Made by a program: the position numbers and the translations under genes. Positions 40,378 to 49,000 of a stretch of DNA of 64,000 nucleotides are shown one piece after another. Numbering within the stretch: position 1 is the first letter of the stretch; every line of letters begins with the position of its first letter. Under the pieces are notes generated by a model. The model saw only the letters and a list, made by a program, of their open reading frames with translations. It was not told where the DNA came from and made no database searches. Origin of the DNA: Oricola indica (GTDB lineage Bacteria > Pseudomonadota > Alphaproteobacteria > Rhizobiales > Rhizobiaceae); the NCBI RefSeq assembly GCF_019966595.1, contig NZ_JAINFJ010000005.1, positions 215,924-279,923 of the forward strand, in the 5' to 3' direction.

Positions 40378-40732
40378 GGGCCCGCACTTGTACGTCCCAG
40401 TAAAAACCCCGGGTTATGTGGCTTGCGTTGATAAGACCGCGCTCGACCCATCGCGACCATTCCGTATGATCGGGGCGAAAGTCCGCTTCGAGCCCAAGGT
40501 CGTAATTCATCCCAACAATACGAACGGCAGTTTCGCGCCCCCATCTCAGCCATTCAGATTGCCGCGGAGCATCCTGGAAGCAGCCATTCGGCTGGATCTG
40601 ATCGAAGGCCCCGAAGGACGGAGAACTGACGTTCTCTGCGTTCGGGATCAAGGTCCGCTATGCCGGTGTTTTGGACCTGTGGCTCAGATGCAAGGCGGAT
40701 TGCCCGGAACACGTACTGTTGCGGCCTTGACT
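40378..40732. other. Gene-poor stretch between radC and the LysR gene
   Basis: About 355 bases with no convincing gene. Open frames of about 100-120 residues exist on both strands but lack ribosome-binding sites, family motifs and normal composition. The stretch contains GTCCGCTTCGAGCCCAAGG at 40481-40499, similar to two copies at 43141-43156 and 43177-43194 on the other side of the patch. It may be decayed DNA at an insertion boundary. Confidence 0.5.
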
Positions 40733-41704
40733 TTACGGTTCGACACTTGGTGAGGGCTGAAGTAGGTTATCTGAACAAAGCGTCGCTTCTGCCTCGGTAT
40801 GGAGACGGCGATAGGCCTCGATCACGATGGACCGGATCCAACTCCCGCCGGCATCATTGGCAAGCCGCGAACTCCAGAAGAAACGAACCAGGACCGAGCC
40901 GAGATCGACCGGTGGCCTCATCGCGCGAAGCCCGAAGGCCTCCATGTCCCAGGCCAGCAGTATGGCCGGGAAGGTTGCCAGGAAGTCCGACTTCGCGAGA
41001 AGCGACGCGACTCCCGCCGAATCCCCGATCATCGCGCTCACACGGCGTGCACCGGCATCGCCCCGAGGGGCAGCTGGGAACGGATTCTGCATCGACCGCG
41101 TGACGTTGACCATCAGGTGCGGGTAGCTACGCCAAGCGTCAATCCCCCAGGCTTCACAAGCGGGGTGATCCCGCCGCGCGAAAGTCACCCACGAGAACGG
41201 ATCCATCACCTGCTCCTCTAGACCGTCCGGAAGGCGCGGCTCGCCGCCAAGGTGTGCAAGGTCGATGAGCCCTTCGCTCAGGGCGGCGTAGACATCGTGA
41301 TGCGCGGGCAGCCATTCGATCTTCGCGTTGGGTGCCTCCGTCTCGACTCGGGCAGAGACTTCCGCGATGACCTTCGTGAGCGTCGGCATGGCGATCCGGA
41401 AGACGCGGTCGCTCGTTGCCGGATCGAACAGGCTCCTCGGCGCGATGACCCGGCGTATGCTCCGAAGGATCGGACGCACGTCCTCGATGATCATTTCGGC
41501 GAACGGGCTCGGCTGCATGGTCCCGCCGACGCGGACGAGCAACGGATCCTGGAGCTGATCTCTCAGCCGGGCAAGCGAATGGCTTACAGCCGACTGCGTG
41601 CGCCCGATCTTTTCGGCGGTCGCGGTGACGCTCCGCGTCTCCATGAGCACCTCGAAAACCACAAGGAGATTGAGATCGACACTATGTAAATCGATTTCAT
41701 TCAT
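40733..41704 (-). CDS. LysR-family transcriptional regulator
   Basis: Regulator of 323 residues. The N-terminal winged helix (residues 7-66) has LNLLVVFEVLMETRSVTATAEKIG in two quoted halves of the usual LTTR pattern, then RTQSAVSHSLARLRDQL. The ligand-binding part (about 95-300) has the two-lobed periplasmic-binding-like plan. The DNA-recognition region resembles the NodD/NahR-like branch. It is divergent from the sulfotransferase-like gene with a 113-base gap, the classical arrangement for control of that neighbour. The C-terminal end runs into the gene-poor stretch. Confidence 0.9.
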   Translation of the reverse strand: MNEIDLHSVDLNLLVVFEVLMETRSVTATAEKIGRTQSAVSHSLARLRDQLQDPLLVRVGGTMQPSPFAEMIIEDVRPILRSIRRVIAPRSLFDPATSDRVFRIAMPTLTKVIAEVSARVETEAPNAKIEWLPAHHDVYAALSEGLIDLAHLGGEPRLPDGLEEQVMDPFSWVTFARRDHPACEAWGIDAWRSYPHLMVNVTRSMQNPFPAAPRGDAGARRVSAMIGDSAGVASLLAKSDFLATFPAILLAWDMEAFGLRAMRPPVDLGSVLVRFFWSSRLANDAGGSWIRSIVIEAYRRLHTEAEATLCSDNLLQPSPSVEP

Positions 41705-41817
41705 GACGCATGAAAACGTTTCGTTCGACTGCTGGGCTTGTTTGAAGCCATCATCACTCCATCAAAGGCAAAATAAACAATATCGATAGATTGTGTTCAT
41801 ACAGGAGAACAGAGGTC

Positions 41818-42453
41818 ATGGCACTCGAAATCATCGGCGCAGGGTTCGGACGGACCGGCACCTACTCATTGAAGGCGGCGCTCGAGCGTCTGGGCTTCGG
41901 CCCCTGCCATCACATGTCCGAGGTGATCGGCGATCCCGAGCAGATCCGGCTCTGGAAGGAGGCGGCGGAGGGCCGCCCGGACTACGCGCGCATCTTCGCC
42001 GGCTTCCGCTCGGCGGTTGACTTTCCGGTCTCAGCCTTCTGGCAAGAGGTCCTGGCGGCGACCCCCGGTGCGAAGGTCATTCTGTCCGACCGCGATCCCG
42101 AGGACTGGTACGGGAGTTTCTCGCAGACCATCCTGCCACTCATCCTCGATAAAACATCGTGGCCGGAAGACCGCCGTGCCTGGTTCGAGATGATCGATAG
42201 AGTGATCATCGGAAAGGCTCTTGGCGGGCGGAGGGATCGCGACGGCATCCTCGCCGCCTACCGCGCGAACGCGGCAGCGGCAGGCGCGCTCGTCGCCGAG
42301 GGACGAGCGCTGGTGTTCCGCGCGCGCGACGGCTGGGAGCCGCTCTGCAGGTTCCTTGGCCTCGAAGTGCCGGACGAACCCTATCCAGTGACCAATCCGC
42401 GTGCCGAGTTCTTCGCTTCGGTGAAGTCTGGCATCGAAGAAGCCGCCAGATGA
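41818..42453 (+). CDS. Sulfotransferase-family protein (Sulfotransfer_4 type)
   Basis: Protein of 211 residues similar to P-loop sulfotransferases. The N-terminal IIGAGFGRTGTYSLKAALE is the phosphosulfate-binding loop, with the conserved R-T-G-T pattern. VILSDRDPEDWYGSF near residue 90 matches the second (3'-phosphate) region. The ATG at 41818 is preceded by a GAGG-type ribosome site. Substrate is unknown; this subfamily is widespread and poorly studied. It is divergent from the LysR gene and 86 bases ahead of the SnoaL-like gene. No link to the sulfolactate locus 35 kb away is implied. Confidence 0.88.
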   Translation: MALEIIGAGFGRTGTYSLKAALERLGFGPCHHMSEVIGDPEQIRLWKEAAEGRPDYARIFAGFRSAVDFPVSAFWQEVLAATPGAKVILSDRDPEDWYGSFSQTILPLILDKTSWPEDRRAWFEMIDRVIIGKALGGRRDRDGILAAYRANAAAAGALVAEGRALVFRARDGWEPLCRFLGLEVPDEPYPVTNPRAEFFASVKSGIEEAAR

Positions 42454-42539
42454 ACGCCTTCCCCATCACTTCAACCTGAGGGCGAACCCCGGCGTGTACC
42501 GGGAACGGCTCTTCTCACCCTGAAGAAAGGAGACACATC

Positions 42540-42971
42540 ATGTCTGCAAAGAACGAAGTCCTTGCCGCATCGGCGAAATTCTATGAAGCACTGAACCGTA
42601 TGGCCACGGGCGATGCAGCGCCCATGGCCGATATCTGGTCGCGAAGTGACGACGTGTCCGCACAGCATCCGATCGGCGGCCGCGACGAGGGGTACGACAC
42701 CGTCGTCGCCAGCTTCGCGAAGGTTGCCGAACTTGCCGGCGGCGGCGAGATCAGGCTCCTCGACCAGAAGATCGACGCGGGATCCGACATGGCGGTCGAG
42801 ACCGGCGTCGAAACCGGAACGCTGGTTATCGCCGGCCATGAGGCGAGCCTTCATCAACGCGTGACCAATGTCTACCGGCGCACGGACGGAGACTGGAAGC
42901 TGGCACACCACCACACGGATCTGTCCGATTCCATGATGGAGATTCTGAAGCTTCTGAACGCGGCCGCCTGA
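42540..42971 (+). CDS. SnoaL-like / NTF2-fold protein
   Basis: Protein of 143 residues with the NTF2-like fold of the SnoaL_3/DUF4440 group. It has an N-terminal helix KFYEALNRMATGD, ADIWSRSDDVSAQHPIGGR and the final strands RVTNVYRRTDGDWKLAHHHTDLS. AGGAG stands before the ATG. Members range from polyketide cyclases to ketosteroid-isomerase-like and stress proteins, so no reaction is claimed. It follows the sulfotransferase-like gene in the same direction. Confidence 0.85.
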   Translation: MSAKNEVLAASAKFYEALNRMATGDAAPMADIWSRSDDVSAQHPIGGRDEGYDTVVASFAKVAELAGGGEIRLLDQKIDAGSDMAVETGVETGTLVIAGHEASLHQRVTNVYRRTDGDWKLAHHHTDLSDSMMEILKLLNAAA

Positions 42972-43372
42972 CGGTTTCCCATCGCGCGGACTGCGGGCGG
43001 CTCGCGCCGTCCGCTTTCCCGTTTTGACGAGGTCCATCGGCTGGCAGACAAGGGCCGCGCGGGCTCCAAGCGATCCTATTTCATCGGAGCCACCAATGGC
43101 AGATTTGGGTCATTCATCCAAGTTCGCATAGCTAGTTCAATGTCCGCTTGGGCCGGTCGGCGACCGATACCTGCCAGTCCGCTTCCGGCCCCAATCAAGA
43201 CATTTGCTCATCGCTGGGAGACGGCAGCTTTGTCCCGCACCGCCGCCGTTCCAGATCAGGCGCTACTGTAGTGACTTTCGCCAAGCTTCAGACAATCAGG
43301 GTCGGCGGTGGTTGCTGCATCATTCCAAAGAAAACTTATCCACCGTTCTGCCCCCTCCCTTACCCTTGCCCG
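42972..43372. other. Gene-poor stretch downstream of the SnoaL-like gene
   Basis: About 400 bases without a convincing gene. The first 50 bases hold a possible terminator (42986-43024). Two copies of the short motif GTCCGCTT(N2-3)GGCC lie at 43141-43156 and 43177-43194. The last 60 bases should carry the promoter for the hypothetical gene at 43373. Frames crossing this stretch only extend that gene upstream and look non-coding. Confidence 0.5.
42986..43024 (+). terminator. Possible terminator after the SnoaL-like gene
   Basis: Outer arms GCGGAC and GTCCGC, with an inner GGCG/CGCC pairing, are followed by TTTCCCGTTTT. The stem is interrupted and the T-tract is broken, so this is only a moderate candidate. 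Confidence 0.4.
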
Positions 43373-44107
43373 ATGGCACACGCGCAAGCACATACCGCCA
43401 ACTGGCAGCCTGCGATCGAACGCCATCGCGCCGGCCTCCTGCGCCTCGTCGCGGTGCTGTTTTTCATGGTCGGCATGGACGATGGCGGCGCGAATTTTGT
43501 TCCACGCCGGGTCTGGCGGCGGATCCTGCGTTTGCTGCGTCCGGCCGAATCCGCCGTCCGCCGGCTGATCGTCGTCGCAGCGCAAGGAATCGTGGTCGAG
43601 GCTCCGAAGCCCCGCGCCCCAAGACCGCCCTCTTCGACCGAGCGGCTGCAGGCGCTTGGGCTTCTCGTCGTCCACAAGGGCGTCAATCTCGGTCTCGCCC
43701 GCGCGTATTGGCCGGCGCCCGTCGCGCCGGACAAACCGGAGCCGCGCATTCCCGCGTTCCCACTTGTCGATCCACCGCGCCGCTTCGACGTTCGGGACTG
43801 GGACGGCAAGCGCCCCTTCCCGACCGACGGGTTCGAACTGGCCGACGGGGACCAGGACGTGCCCGCGCGCCATCTCTGCCGGCGTCTGTTGTCACTGAAA
43901 CACGCGCTCGACGATATCGAGACGCAGGCAAAGCGCCTCGCCCGCTGGAAGGCGCGTCAAGAGCGTCTCGCTGTCGGGAACAGGCGGGTCTCGCCGATAC
44001 GCCGAGGCCACCCACCAGGCCGCCGCAGCCGCCCGTCCTTCGAGGTCGACGATATCCTGCGCGAGTTGCACGCGCTGGCGCGCACCGTCTCGGCGGATAC
44101 GTCGTAA
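43373..44107 (+). CDS. Conserved hypothetical protein
   Basis: Frame of 244 residues starting MAHAQAHTANWQPAIERHR. A hydrophobic segment at about residues 22-36 (LRLVAVLFFMVGM) could be a membrane helix or a buried core. The middle is rich in Pro and Arg. The C-terminal quarter is basic and helical (LKHALDDIETQAKRLARW). The composition and codon use match the neighbouring core genes, and proteins of this kind are seen next to ATP12-type genes in relatives, as far as I recall. No function is known. The longer in-frame upstream extension is rejected because it covers the gene-poor stretch. Confidence 0.65.
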   Translation: MAHAQAHTANWQPAIERHRAGLLRLVAVLFFMVGMDDGGANFVPRRVWRRILRLLRPAESAVRRLIVVAAQGIVVEAPKPRAPRPPSSTERLQALGLLVVHKGVNLGLARAYWPAPVAPDKPEPRIPAFPLVDPPRRFDVRDWDGKRPFPTDGFELADGDQDVPARHLCRRLLSLKHALDDIETQAKRLARWKARQERLAVGNRRVSPIRRGHPPGRRSRPSFEVDDILRELHALARTVSADTS

Positions 44108-44120
44108 TCAGTGGGTTCGA

Positions 44121-44909
44121 CTAGTCTTCCAGCGCCTCTATCAGCCTGTCGGCGGCGTCCATCTCGGCGCGGCGCGCGGTGCGTCGTGCCTTGGCTTCGG
44201 CGTCCTCGCCCCATTGCGCGATGTTCCAGTCCTCGTCGACATGCGCCGCCTCCCATGCCTGCCCCGCGTCGATCTCGCCTTTCCAGACGGCCAGCGCCAG
44301 CAATCCCGAACCGGTCAGCGAGGTCATCGAATGCAACCCCGCGAGGATCACCGGGTCGGTGACGGTTTTCAGGTGAATACCGAGGCCGGCAATCGCCTCG
44401 CGCGGTTGCGCGACGTGCATGACGCCCTCGGCGAGCGTGAAGCGCGCGCCGGCCACCCGCTCGGCCCAGTCGACCACCGGGTCCCAGGCTTCTCGCTGCC
44501 GGTCGGTCAGGCCCGGAGGTCCGTCGGCGCGATAGAAAAGAAGATCGGTGCCGCAATAGCGCAAGATGTCTTCGAGAACGGCCTGCATGTCGGCCGCCAC
44601 GCCGTCCAGCGCGGTATTGGCGAGCCGGTAGCACGGCATGGCCGCGGGATTGATCTCTTCGCCCTGTGCGTCGAATTCGCCGGCAATCAGCGAAGCGGCC
44701 GCGGCCGTCGATAGTGCAAGCGGCGTCTGGCCAGGCGTTTTGACGGCCCGGCCGTCGAGCAGGATGTGATGCAGACCGTCGCGCTCACCCGTTTCCACGC
44801 TCTTGTAGAAGCGTTTCGGCAACTGGCGGCGCATGTTTGCCTGCGCGCTTTCCATGGGATCGCGCTTTTCGCCCTCGGCGGGGTCGGAAAATGAAAGGAT
44901 GTCACGCAC
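44121..44909 (-). CDS. ATP12-family F1-ATPase assembly chaperone
   Basis: Homologue of mitochondrial Atp12 (262 residues), which helps assemble the alpha subunit of F1-ATPase. Family blocks are LPKRFYKSV, LLDGRAVKTPGQTPLAL, RLANTALDG, ILRYCGTDLLFYRADGP and the C-terminal AWEAAHVDEDWNIAQWGED. It starts with GTG at 44909 (MRDILSFSDPAEG), as family N-termini suggest. Presence of Atp12 is typical of alphaproteobacteria. It ends close to the convergent hypothetical gene at 43373-44107. Confidence 0.93.
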   Translation of the reverse strand: MRDILSFSDPAEGEKRDPMESAQANMRRQLPKRFYKSVETGERDGLHHILLDGRAVKTPGQTPLALSTAAAASLIAGEFDAQGEEINPAAMPCYRLANTALDGVAADMQAVLEDILRYCGTDLLFYRADGPPGLTDRQREAWDPVVDWAERVAGARFTLAEGVMHVAQPREAIAGLGIHLKTVTDPVILAGLHSMTSLTGSGLLALAVWKGEIDAGQAWEAAHVDEDWNIAQWGEDAEAKARRTARRAEMDAADRLIEALED

Positions 44910-44991
44910 GGGATGGCTCGTCCGGCTCGTTTCAGTCGCGCCGGATAGACCATGTCATTCGGGCCAATGCAAGGCGGCGGGTGCTTCGCGC

Positions 44992-45465
44992 TCAGCCGGC
45001 AGCGAGCTTCCAGTTGCCTTCGATGATGGCGTTGTCGGGCGCCAATGCGCGCGCGTCGGCCAGCACCTTGCGCGCCTTCTTCATGTCGCCGCGAAGAATG
45101 TAGGAAAAACCCTGATTGTTCAGGACGGACGCCTTCGGCCCTTCCAGCTTCAGGAGCTGTGTATAGGCGCGGTCCGCAAGATCGAAGCGTCCAAGCTGAT
45201 CGTAGGCCGCCGCAAGCCCCAGCCACGCCGTGCCGTTCGCCGGTGTCGCCTCGACCGCCAGACGGAAGTTCTTTTCCGCCAGACCGTAATTCCCGGCGGC
45301 GAACTGTTTCTGCCCGGCCAAGATCTTGCGTTCGGCGAGACTGCCCTGCCCGTTCGTCTGGAAAGCCGATGTCAGGGCCGTATCGATCGTGGACGCGCTC
45401 TGGCAGCCGGCGAGCCCGCCGGCCACAAGGCCGATTGCGATGAAACGAAAGATCCGGTCTTTCAT
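44992..45465 (-). CDS. tadD: TPR lipoprotein, TadD-like pilus assembly protein
   Basis: Protein of 157 residues. The start at 45465 (MKDRIFRFIAIGL) gives a signal peptide ending in the lipobox GLAGC. Tetratricopeptide repeats follow, for example AAGNYGLAEKNFRLAVEATP, GLAAAYDQLGRFDLADRAY and the next pair to about residue 140. In Tad systems TadD is a TPR lipoprotein needed for secretin function. It is placed after tadC in the same direction with a 134-base gap. It is shorter than many TadD proteins (about 200-250), so the name is likely but not certain. Confidence 0.78.
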   Translation of the reverse strand: MKDRIFRFIAIGLVAGGLAGCQSASTIDTALTSAFQTNGQGSLAERKILAGQKQFAAGNYGLAEKNFRLAVEATPANGTAWLGLAAAYDQLGRFDLADRAYTQLLKLEGPKASVLNNQGFSYILRGDMKKARKVLADARALAPDNAIIEGNWKLAAG

Positions 45466-45599
45466 GACGCTGTCCCCAAGTAACGCCCGGTTTTCCGGGT
45501 CTGTTGAGGTCAGGCTAGCCGATAACTGTAAAGATGTGGTCGGCAAACGGGGCTAATGTTTGGCAAACGGCCTCGGTTAAGAAAGCCCGAAGCCGACCG

Positions 45600-46538
45600 C
45601 TACATGTTGAACCGTACGATGATCGGGATAATGGCGATCATCACCACGACGGGAAGAATGCAGAGCGTCACCGGAATGGACATCTTGGCCGGCAATGCAT
45701 GCGCCTTTTCCTCGGCCACCGACATGCGCTTGTGGCGCATTTCGTCACTGAAGACCCTGAGCGCGCCCGAAAGGCTCGTGCCCAGTTCCTTCGACTGCTG
45801 GAGCAGCGTCGCGAAAGCGCGCACTTCATCAACCCCCAGCCGGTCGGCCAGCGCCTTCAGGGCTTCGTTGATACTGCGCCCGGCACGCAGTTCCAGCGAA
45901 ACCAGAACGAGGTTCTGGCTCAGCATCGGATAGGTCACGCGGATTTCCTTGGACACGCGTTCGATCGATGCCTCCAGGCTCATGCCCGCATCGGCACAGA
46001 CGATCATCAGATCCATGAAATCGGGAAATCCGTTGCGGTATTCCAGAACCCGCTGGTTGACCTTCTGCTTCAGGACGAAAGCCGGTGCGAAATAACCCGC
46101 GACCGCGAAACCGGCGAGACAGATGATCCCGCGTTGCGAAAGCGGAGCGATATGCATCAGCAGGATCACGGCGATCGCGAGAAGAAACCCCGCGCCCATC
46201 GCCACGAAACGCACAAGGAAGAATTTTCCGACGGCATCAGGCCCGAGATAGCCCGCGCGCATAAGGGTCTGGCGAAGGCGCACGACGTTTTCAGGATCGG
46301 CGGATGCATAGAACTCCGCGGCACGGCGCGCGGCCTTGTCAGCCAATTCCGCGTCCCGGCGCTTTTTATCGTCCTCGACGACGGAAGCCCCGGTCCCCGG
46401 TTCCTCGAAACTCAGGTGGAGACGGCTTCGCAAATGCGTCTGACGCCGCTTGTCCTGCGAAAGCGAGTAAATCACCCCGCCAATGCCGAGCACGATGATG
46501 AAGACGCCCGCGGGAAGCAACAGAGAGGACAGGTCCAT
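45600..46538 (-). CDS. tadC: Tad pilus inner-membrane platform protein TadC
   Basis: Type II/IV secretion platform (GspF) domain protein, 312 residues. Hydrophobic segments lie near the N-terminus, around residues 105-150 and at the C-terminus (SIPVTLCILPVVVMIAIIP). The F domain (about 155-285) has FPDFMDLMIVCADAGMSLE and AFATLLQQSKELGTSLSGAL. The ATG at 46538 has AGGGG in front; the frame opens with TTG at 46553. It pairs with TadB directly upstream. Confidence 0.92.
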   Translation of the reverse strand: MDLSSLLLPAGVFIIVLGIGGVIYSLSQDKRRQTHLRSRLHLSFEEPGTGASVVEDDKKRRDAELADKAARRAAEFYASADPENVVRLRQTLMRAGYLGPDAVGKFFLVRFVAMGAGFLLAIAVILLMHIAPLSQRGIICLAGFAVAGYFAPAFVLKQKVNQRVLEYRNGFPDFMDLMIVCADAGMSLEASIERVSKEIRVTYPMLSQNLVLVSLELRAGRSINEALKALADRLGVDEVRAFATLLQQSKELGTSLSGALRVFSDEMRHKRMSVAEEKAHALPAKMSIPVTLCILPVVVMIAIIPIIVRFNM

Positions 46539-46549
46539 GACGTTTCCCC

Positions 46550-47518
46550 TCAAAACCTGAACGATGCCATCTTGAACATGATGGCATTACCGAGCACCAG
46601 CCAAAAGAAGGCTCCGCCGACGAGATACCAGGTCAGGCTTTCCGCAACGACATCGCCGTAATAGGTCGGCATCAGGACCATGACAGCCGCCACCAGCAGC
46701 ACCGGCACGGCCGTCAGGATATAGGCCGACATGCGACCCTCCACCGAAATCGCCTTGACCTTGCGCCGCAATTTGCCGCGCTCGCGAATGACGCCCGACA
46801 AGCCTTCGAGGATTTCCCGCAAATTGCCGCCGGTCGTGGACTGGATCGACACCGCCGTCACGAAGAGCGGCAAATCCTCGTGGCCGACGCGTTCGTAGAG
46901 ATTGCGCAGCGCGGACACCATGTCCGACCCGTAGGTGATCTCGTCGGAAACGATGCCGAATTCCGTACCGATCGGGTCGGACATTTCGCGCGAGACCATC
47001 GAGACCGCCACGGGCACTGGATGACCGGCCTTCAGACCGCGTGTGATCAGGTCAAGCGCCTCGGGAAGCTGCATGCCGAAGCGCTTGTGGCGCTTCTTGC
47101 GCAGCCATTTCAAGGACATGAACGGCAAGACCGGGGTCAGCGCAATGGCGAGCAGAATTCCGAATTGCAGCCGATTGACATAAAATCCCAGCCCGATGCC
47201 GATCGAAACCGCGATCGCCGTGGTGACCATCAGAAACGTCGCCAGCGGCATCACCATGCCGGACTGGATGCGCAGGTCGCGTAGGGCCGCCATCGGTGAA
47301 AATCGGCTATTCTCCCCGTCGAGCCCGCGCTCCTTGCGCAGCTGGACGAGCACTTCCTTCTGGTTGACGTTATGCTGCTGCAACCGCATGCGCCGGTTGA
47401 CCGCCTTGCGGGACTCGGCGCCGCTGGAAAGCAGCATATAGGCCGCCTCCGCGAGCATGATGCCCGCGCCGCCCGCAAAGGCGTAGACGATGTAGATCGT
47501 GACGTCGTCGAGTTGCAT
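46550..47518 (-). CDS. tadB: Tad pilus inner-membrane platform protein TadB
   Basis: GspF-domain protein of 322 residues, partner of TadC in the membrane platform driven by CpaF. PEALDLITRGLKAGHPVPVAVSMV and FVTAVSIQSTTGGNLREIL are the typical F-domain repeats. Membrane segments are at the N-terminus, about 95-135 and the C-terminus. Its ATG overlaps the cpaF stop by one base (TGATG), so translation is probably coupled. Confidence 0.93.
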   Translation of the reverse strand: MQLDDVTIYIVYAFAGGAGIMLAEAAYMLLSSGAESRKAVNRRMRLQQHNVNQKEVLVQLRKERGLDGENSRFSPMAALRDLRIQSGMVMPLATFLMVTTAIAVSIGIGLGFYVNRLQFGILLAIALTPVLPFMSLKWLRKKRHKRFGMQLPEALDLITRGLKAGHPVPVAVSMVSREMSDPIGTEFGIVSDEITYGSDMVSALRNLYERVGHEDLPLFVTAVSIQSTTGGNLREILEGLSGVIRERGKLRRKVKAISVEGRMSAYILTAVPVLLVAAVMVLMPTYYGDVVAESLTWYLVGGAFFWLVLGNAIMFKMASFRF

Positions 47519-48939
47519 CAGCCGGCCTGCTTGTTCGACGGATCGAAATAGTCGCCCGGAAACTCGACGCCCATGGCGTGCAGTTCCTCAAGGAAGCGCG
47601 GACGGATGCCAGTCGCCTCGAAATGGCCGATGATATCGCCCTCGGCCGTCATTCCGGTGCGCCGGAACGTGAAGATCTCCTGCATCTGGATGACATCCCC
47701 CTCCATGCCGGTCACCTCGGCGACGCTGGTCACCTTGCGCTTGCCGTCCGAAAGGCGCGTCAGCTGGACGATCAGCCCGATGGCGCTGGATATCTGACTG
47801 CGGATCGAAGCGACCGTCATCGGCATGCCGGTCATGCCGAGCATCTGTTCCAGGCGCGAAATCGCGTCGCGCGGCGTGTTGGCGTGGATGGTCGCCATCG
47901 ACCCTTCGTGGCCGGTGTTCATCGCCTGCAGCATGTCGAAGGCTTCCTCGCCGCGACACTCGCCGAGGATCACGCGGTCGGGACGCATGCGCAGTGCGTT
48001 CTTGACGAGGTCGCGCTGGCGGACCTCGCCGACGCCTTCGGAGTTGGCAGGCCGCGTCTCCATGCGCGCGACATGCGGCTGCTGCAATTGCAGCTCCGCC
48101 GCGTCCTCGATGGTAATCAGGCGCTCGTCTTCGGAAATGAACGCCGACAGCGCATTCAGCATTGTGGTCTTGCCAGTGCCCGTGCCGCCCGAAATGATTG
48201 TCGTCACCCGCGCGAACACCGCAGCCGCCAGGACTTCCGCCATCGGCTGCGTCAATGCGCCGAACTCGACGAGTTTGTGCAGACCGAGCTTGTTCTTGGA
48301 GAATTTTCGGATCGAGACGAGCGGGCCGTCCACTCCGATCGGCCGGATCGCCGCGTTGAAACGCGACCCGTCGAGCATGCGTGCGTCGCACATCGGCTGG
48401 GATTCGTCGATGCGCCGGCCGACTGCGGCGACGATCTTGTTGATCACGCGAAGCAGATGCGCCTCGTCCTTGAACGGGATTGTCTCCTGGACCAGCTTTC
48501 CCGCCCGTTCAACGAAGCAGTTCTCGTGTCCGTTGATCAGGATGTCGCTGACGGTCGGATCCTTGAGAAGCGGCTCCAGCGGACCGAGACCGACCATCTC
48601 GTCAACGAGATCGTCGATCAGGGCCTCCACCTCCGCCACGTTGAGCGCAAGGCGTTCGGTGCGGACATAGTCCGATACGAAGCTCTGCACCTCCTGGCGC
48701 ATCCGGTCCGGCGGAAGGGCCTCCAGTGCGACGAGGTTGATTTCCTCGATCAGCTTGCGATGCAGCTTCACGCGGGCGTCGAGCGTGCGTTCCTGCGACT
48801 TCGGCGCCGCCCTTGCCTGCATTGGCTTGGACGAGCGCTTGTTGGGAATGACGATCGGCTTTTCTTCATGAGCGGGAATCGGCGACGCCTTGGCGGTCGC
48901 GTCGCGTGCCGAAAGTTGCGTGAACCTGCTGTTCGTCAT
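47518..48939 (-). CDS. cpaF: Tad pilus secretion ATPase CpaF/TadA
   Basis: Hexameric secretion ATPase (473 residues) that powers pilin polymerisation. Walker A is SGGTGTGKTTMLNAL, the Asp box is LITIEDAAELQL and Walker B is PDRVILGECRGEEAFD, followed by GHEGSMATIHANTPRD with the His box. The first 100 residues are a basic, variable tail. It lies between cpaE and tadB as in Caulobacter and Agrobacterium. Confidence 0.96.
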   Translation of the reverse strand: MTNSRFTQLSARDATAKASPIPAHEEKPIVIPNKRSSKPMQARAAPKSQERTLDARVKLHRKLIEEINLVALEALPPDRMRQEVQSFVSDYVRTERLALNVAEVEALIDDLVDEMVGLGPLEPLLKDPTVSDILINGHENCFVERAGKLVQETIPFKDEAHLLRVINKIVAAVGRRIDESQPMCDARMLDGSRFNAAIRPIGVDGPLVSIRKFSKNKLGLHKLVEFGALTQPMAEVLAAAVFARVTTIISGGTGTGKTTMLNALSAFISEDERLITIEDAAELQLQQPHVARMETRPANSEGVGEVRQRDLVKNALRMRPDRVILGECRGEEAFDMLQAMNTGHEGSMATIHANTPRDAISRLEQMLGMTGMPMTVASIRSQISSAIGLIVQLTRLSDGKRKVTSVAEVTGMEGDVIQMQEIFTFRRTGMTAEGDIIGHFEATGIRPRFLEELHAMGVEFPGDYFDPSNKQAG

Positions 48940-49000
48940 TGTCGCACCGATTTCCCTGTCATGTCCGGTTCTTCGCCGGTTCTCGTTCTGCGTGCCCGTT

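Noticed and set aside
40328-40651. 107-residue minus-strand frame overlapping the radC end
   Set aside because: It overlaps the conserved RadC C-terminus, has no ribosome-binding site and matches no family I know. It may be relic sequence.
41818-42453. Functional link between the sulfotransferase-like gene and the sulfolactate locus
   Set aside because: Sulfotransferases of this family use phosphosulfate esters, not C-sulfonates, and the genes are 35 kb apart with different regulators.
43148-43372. Upstream extension of the hypothetical gene at 43373
   Set aside because: It covers the gene-poor stretch with the short repeats, its residues look random, and the ATG at 43373 gives a sensible protein.
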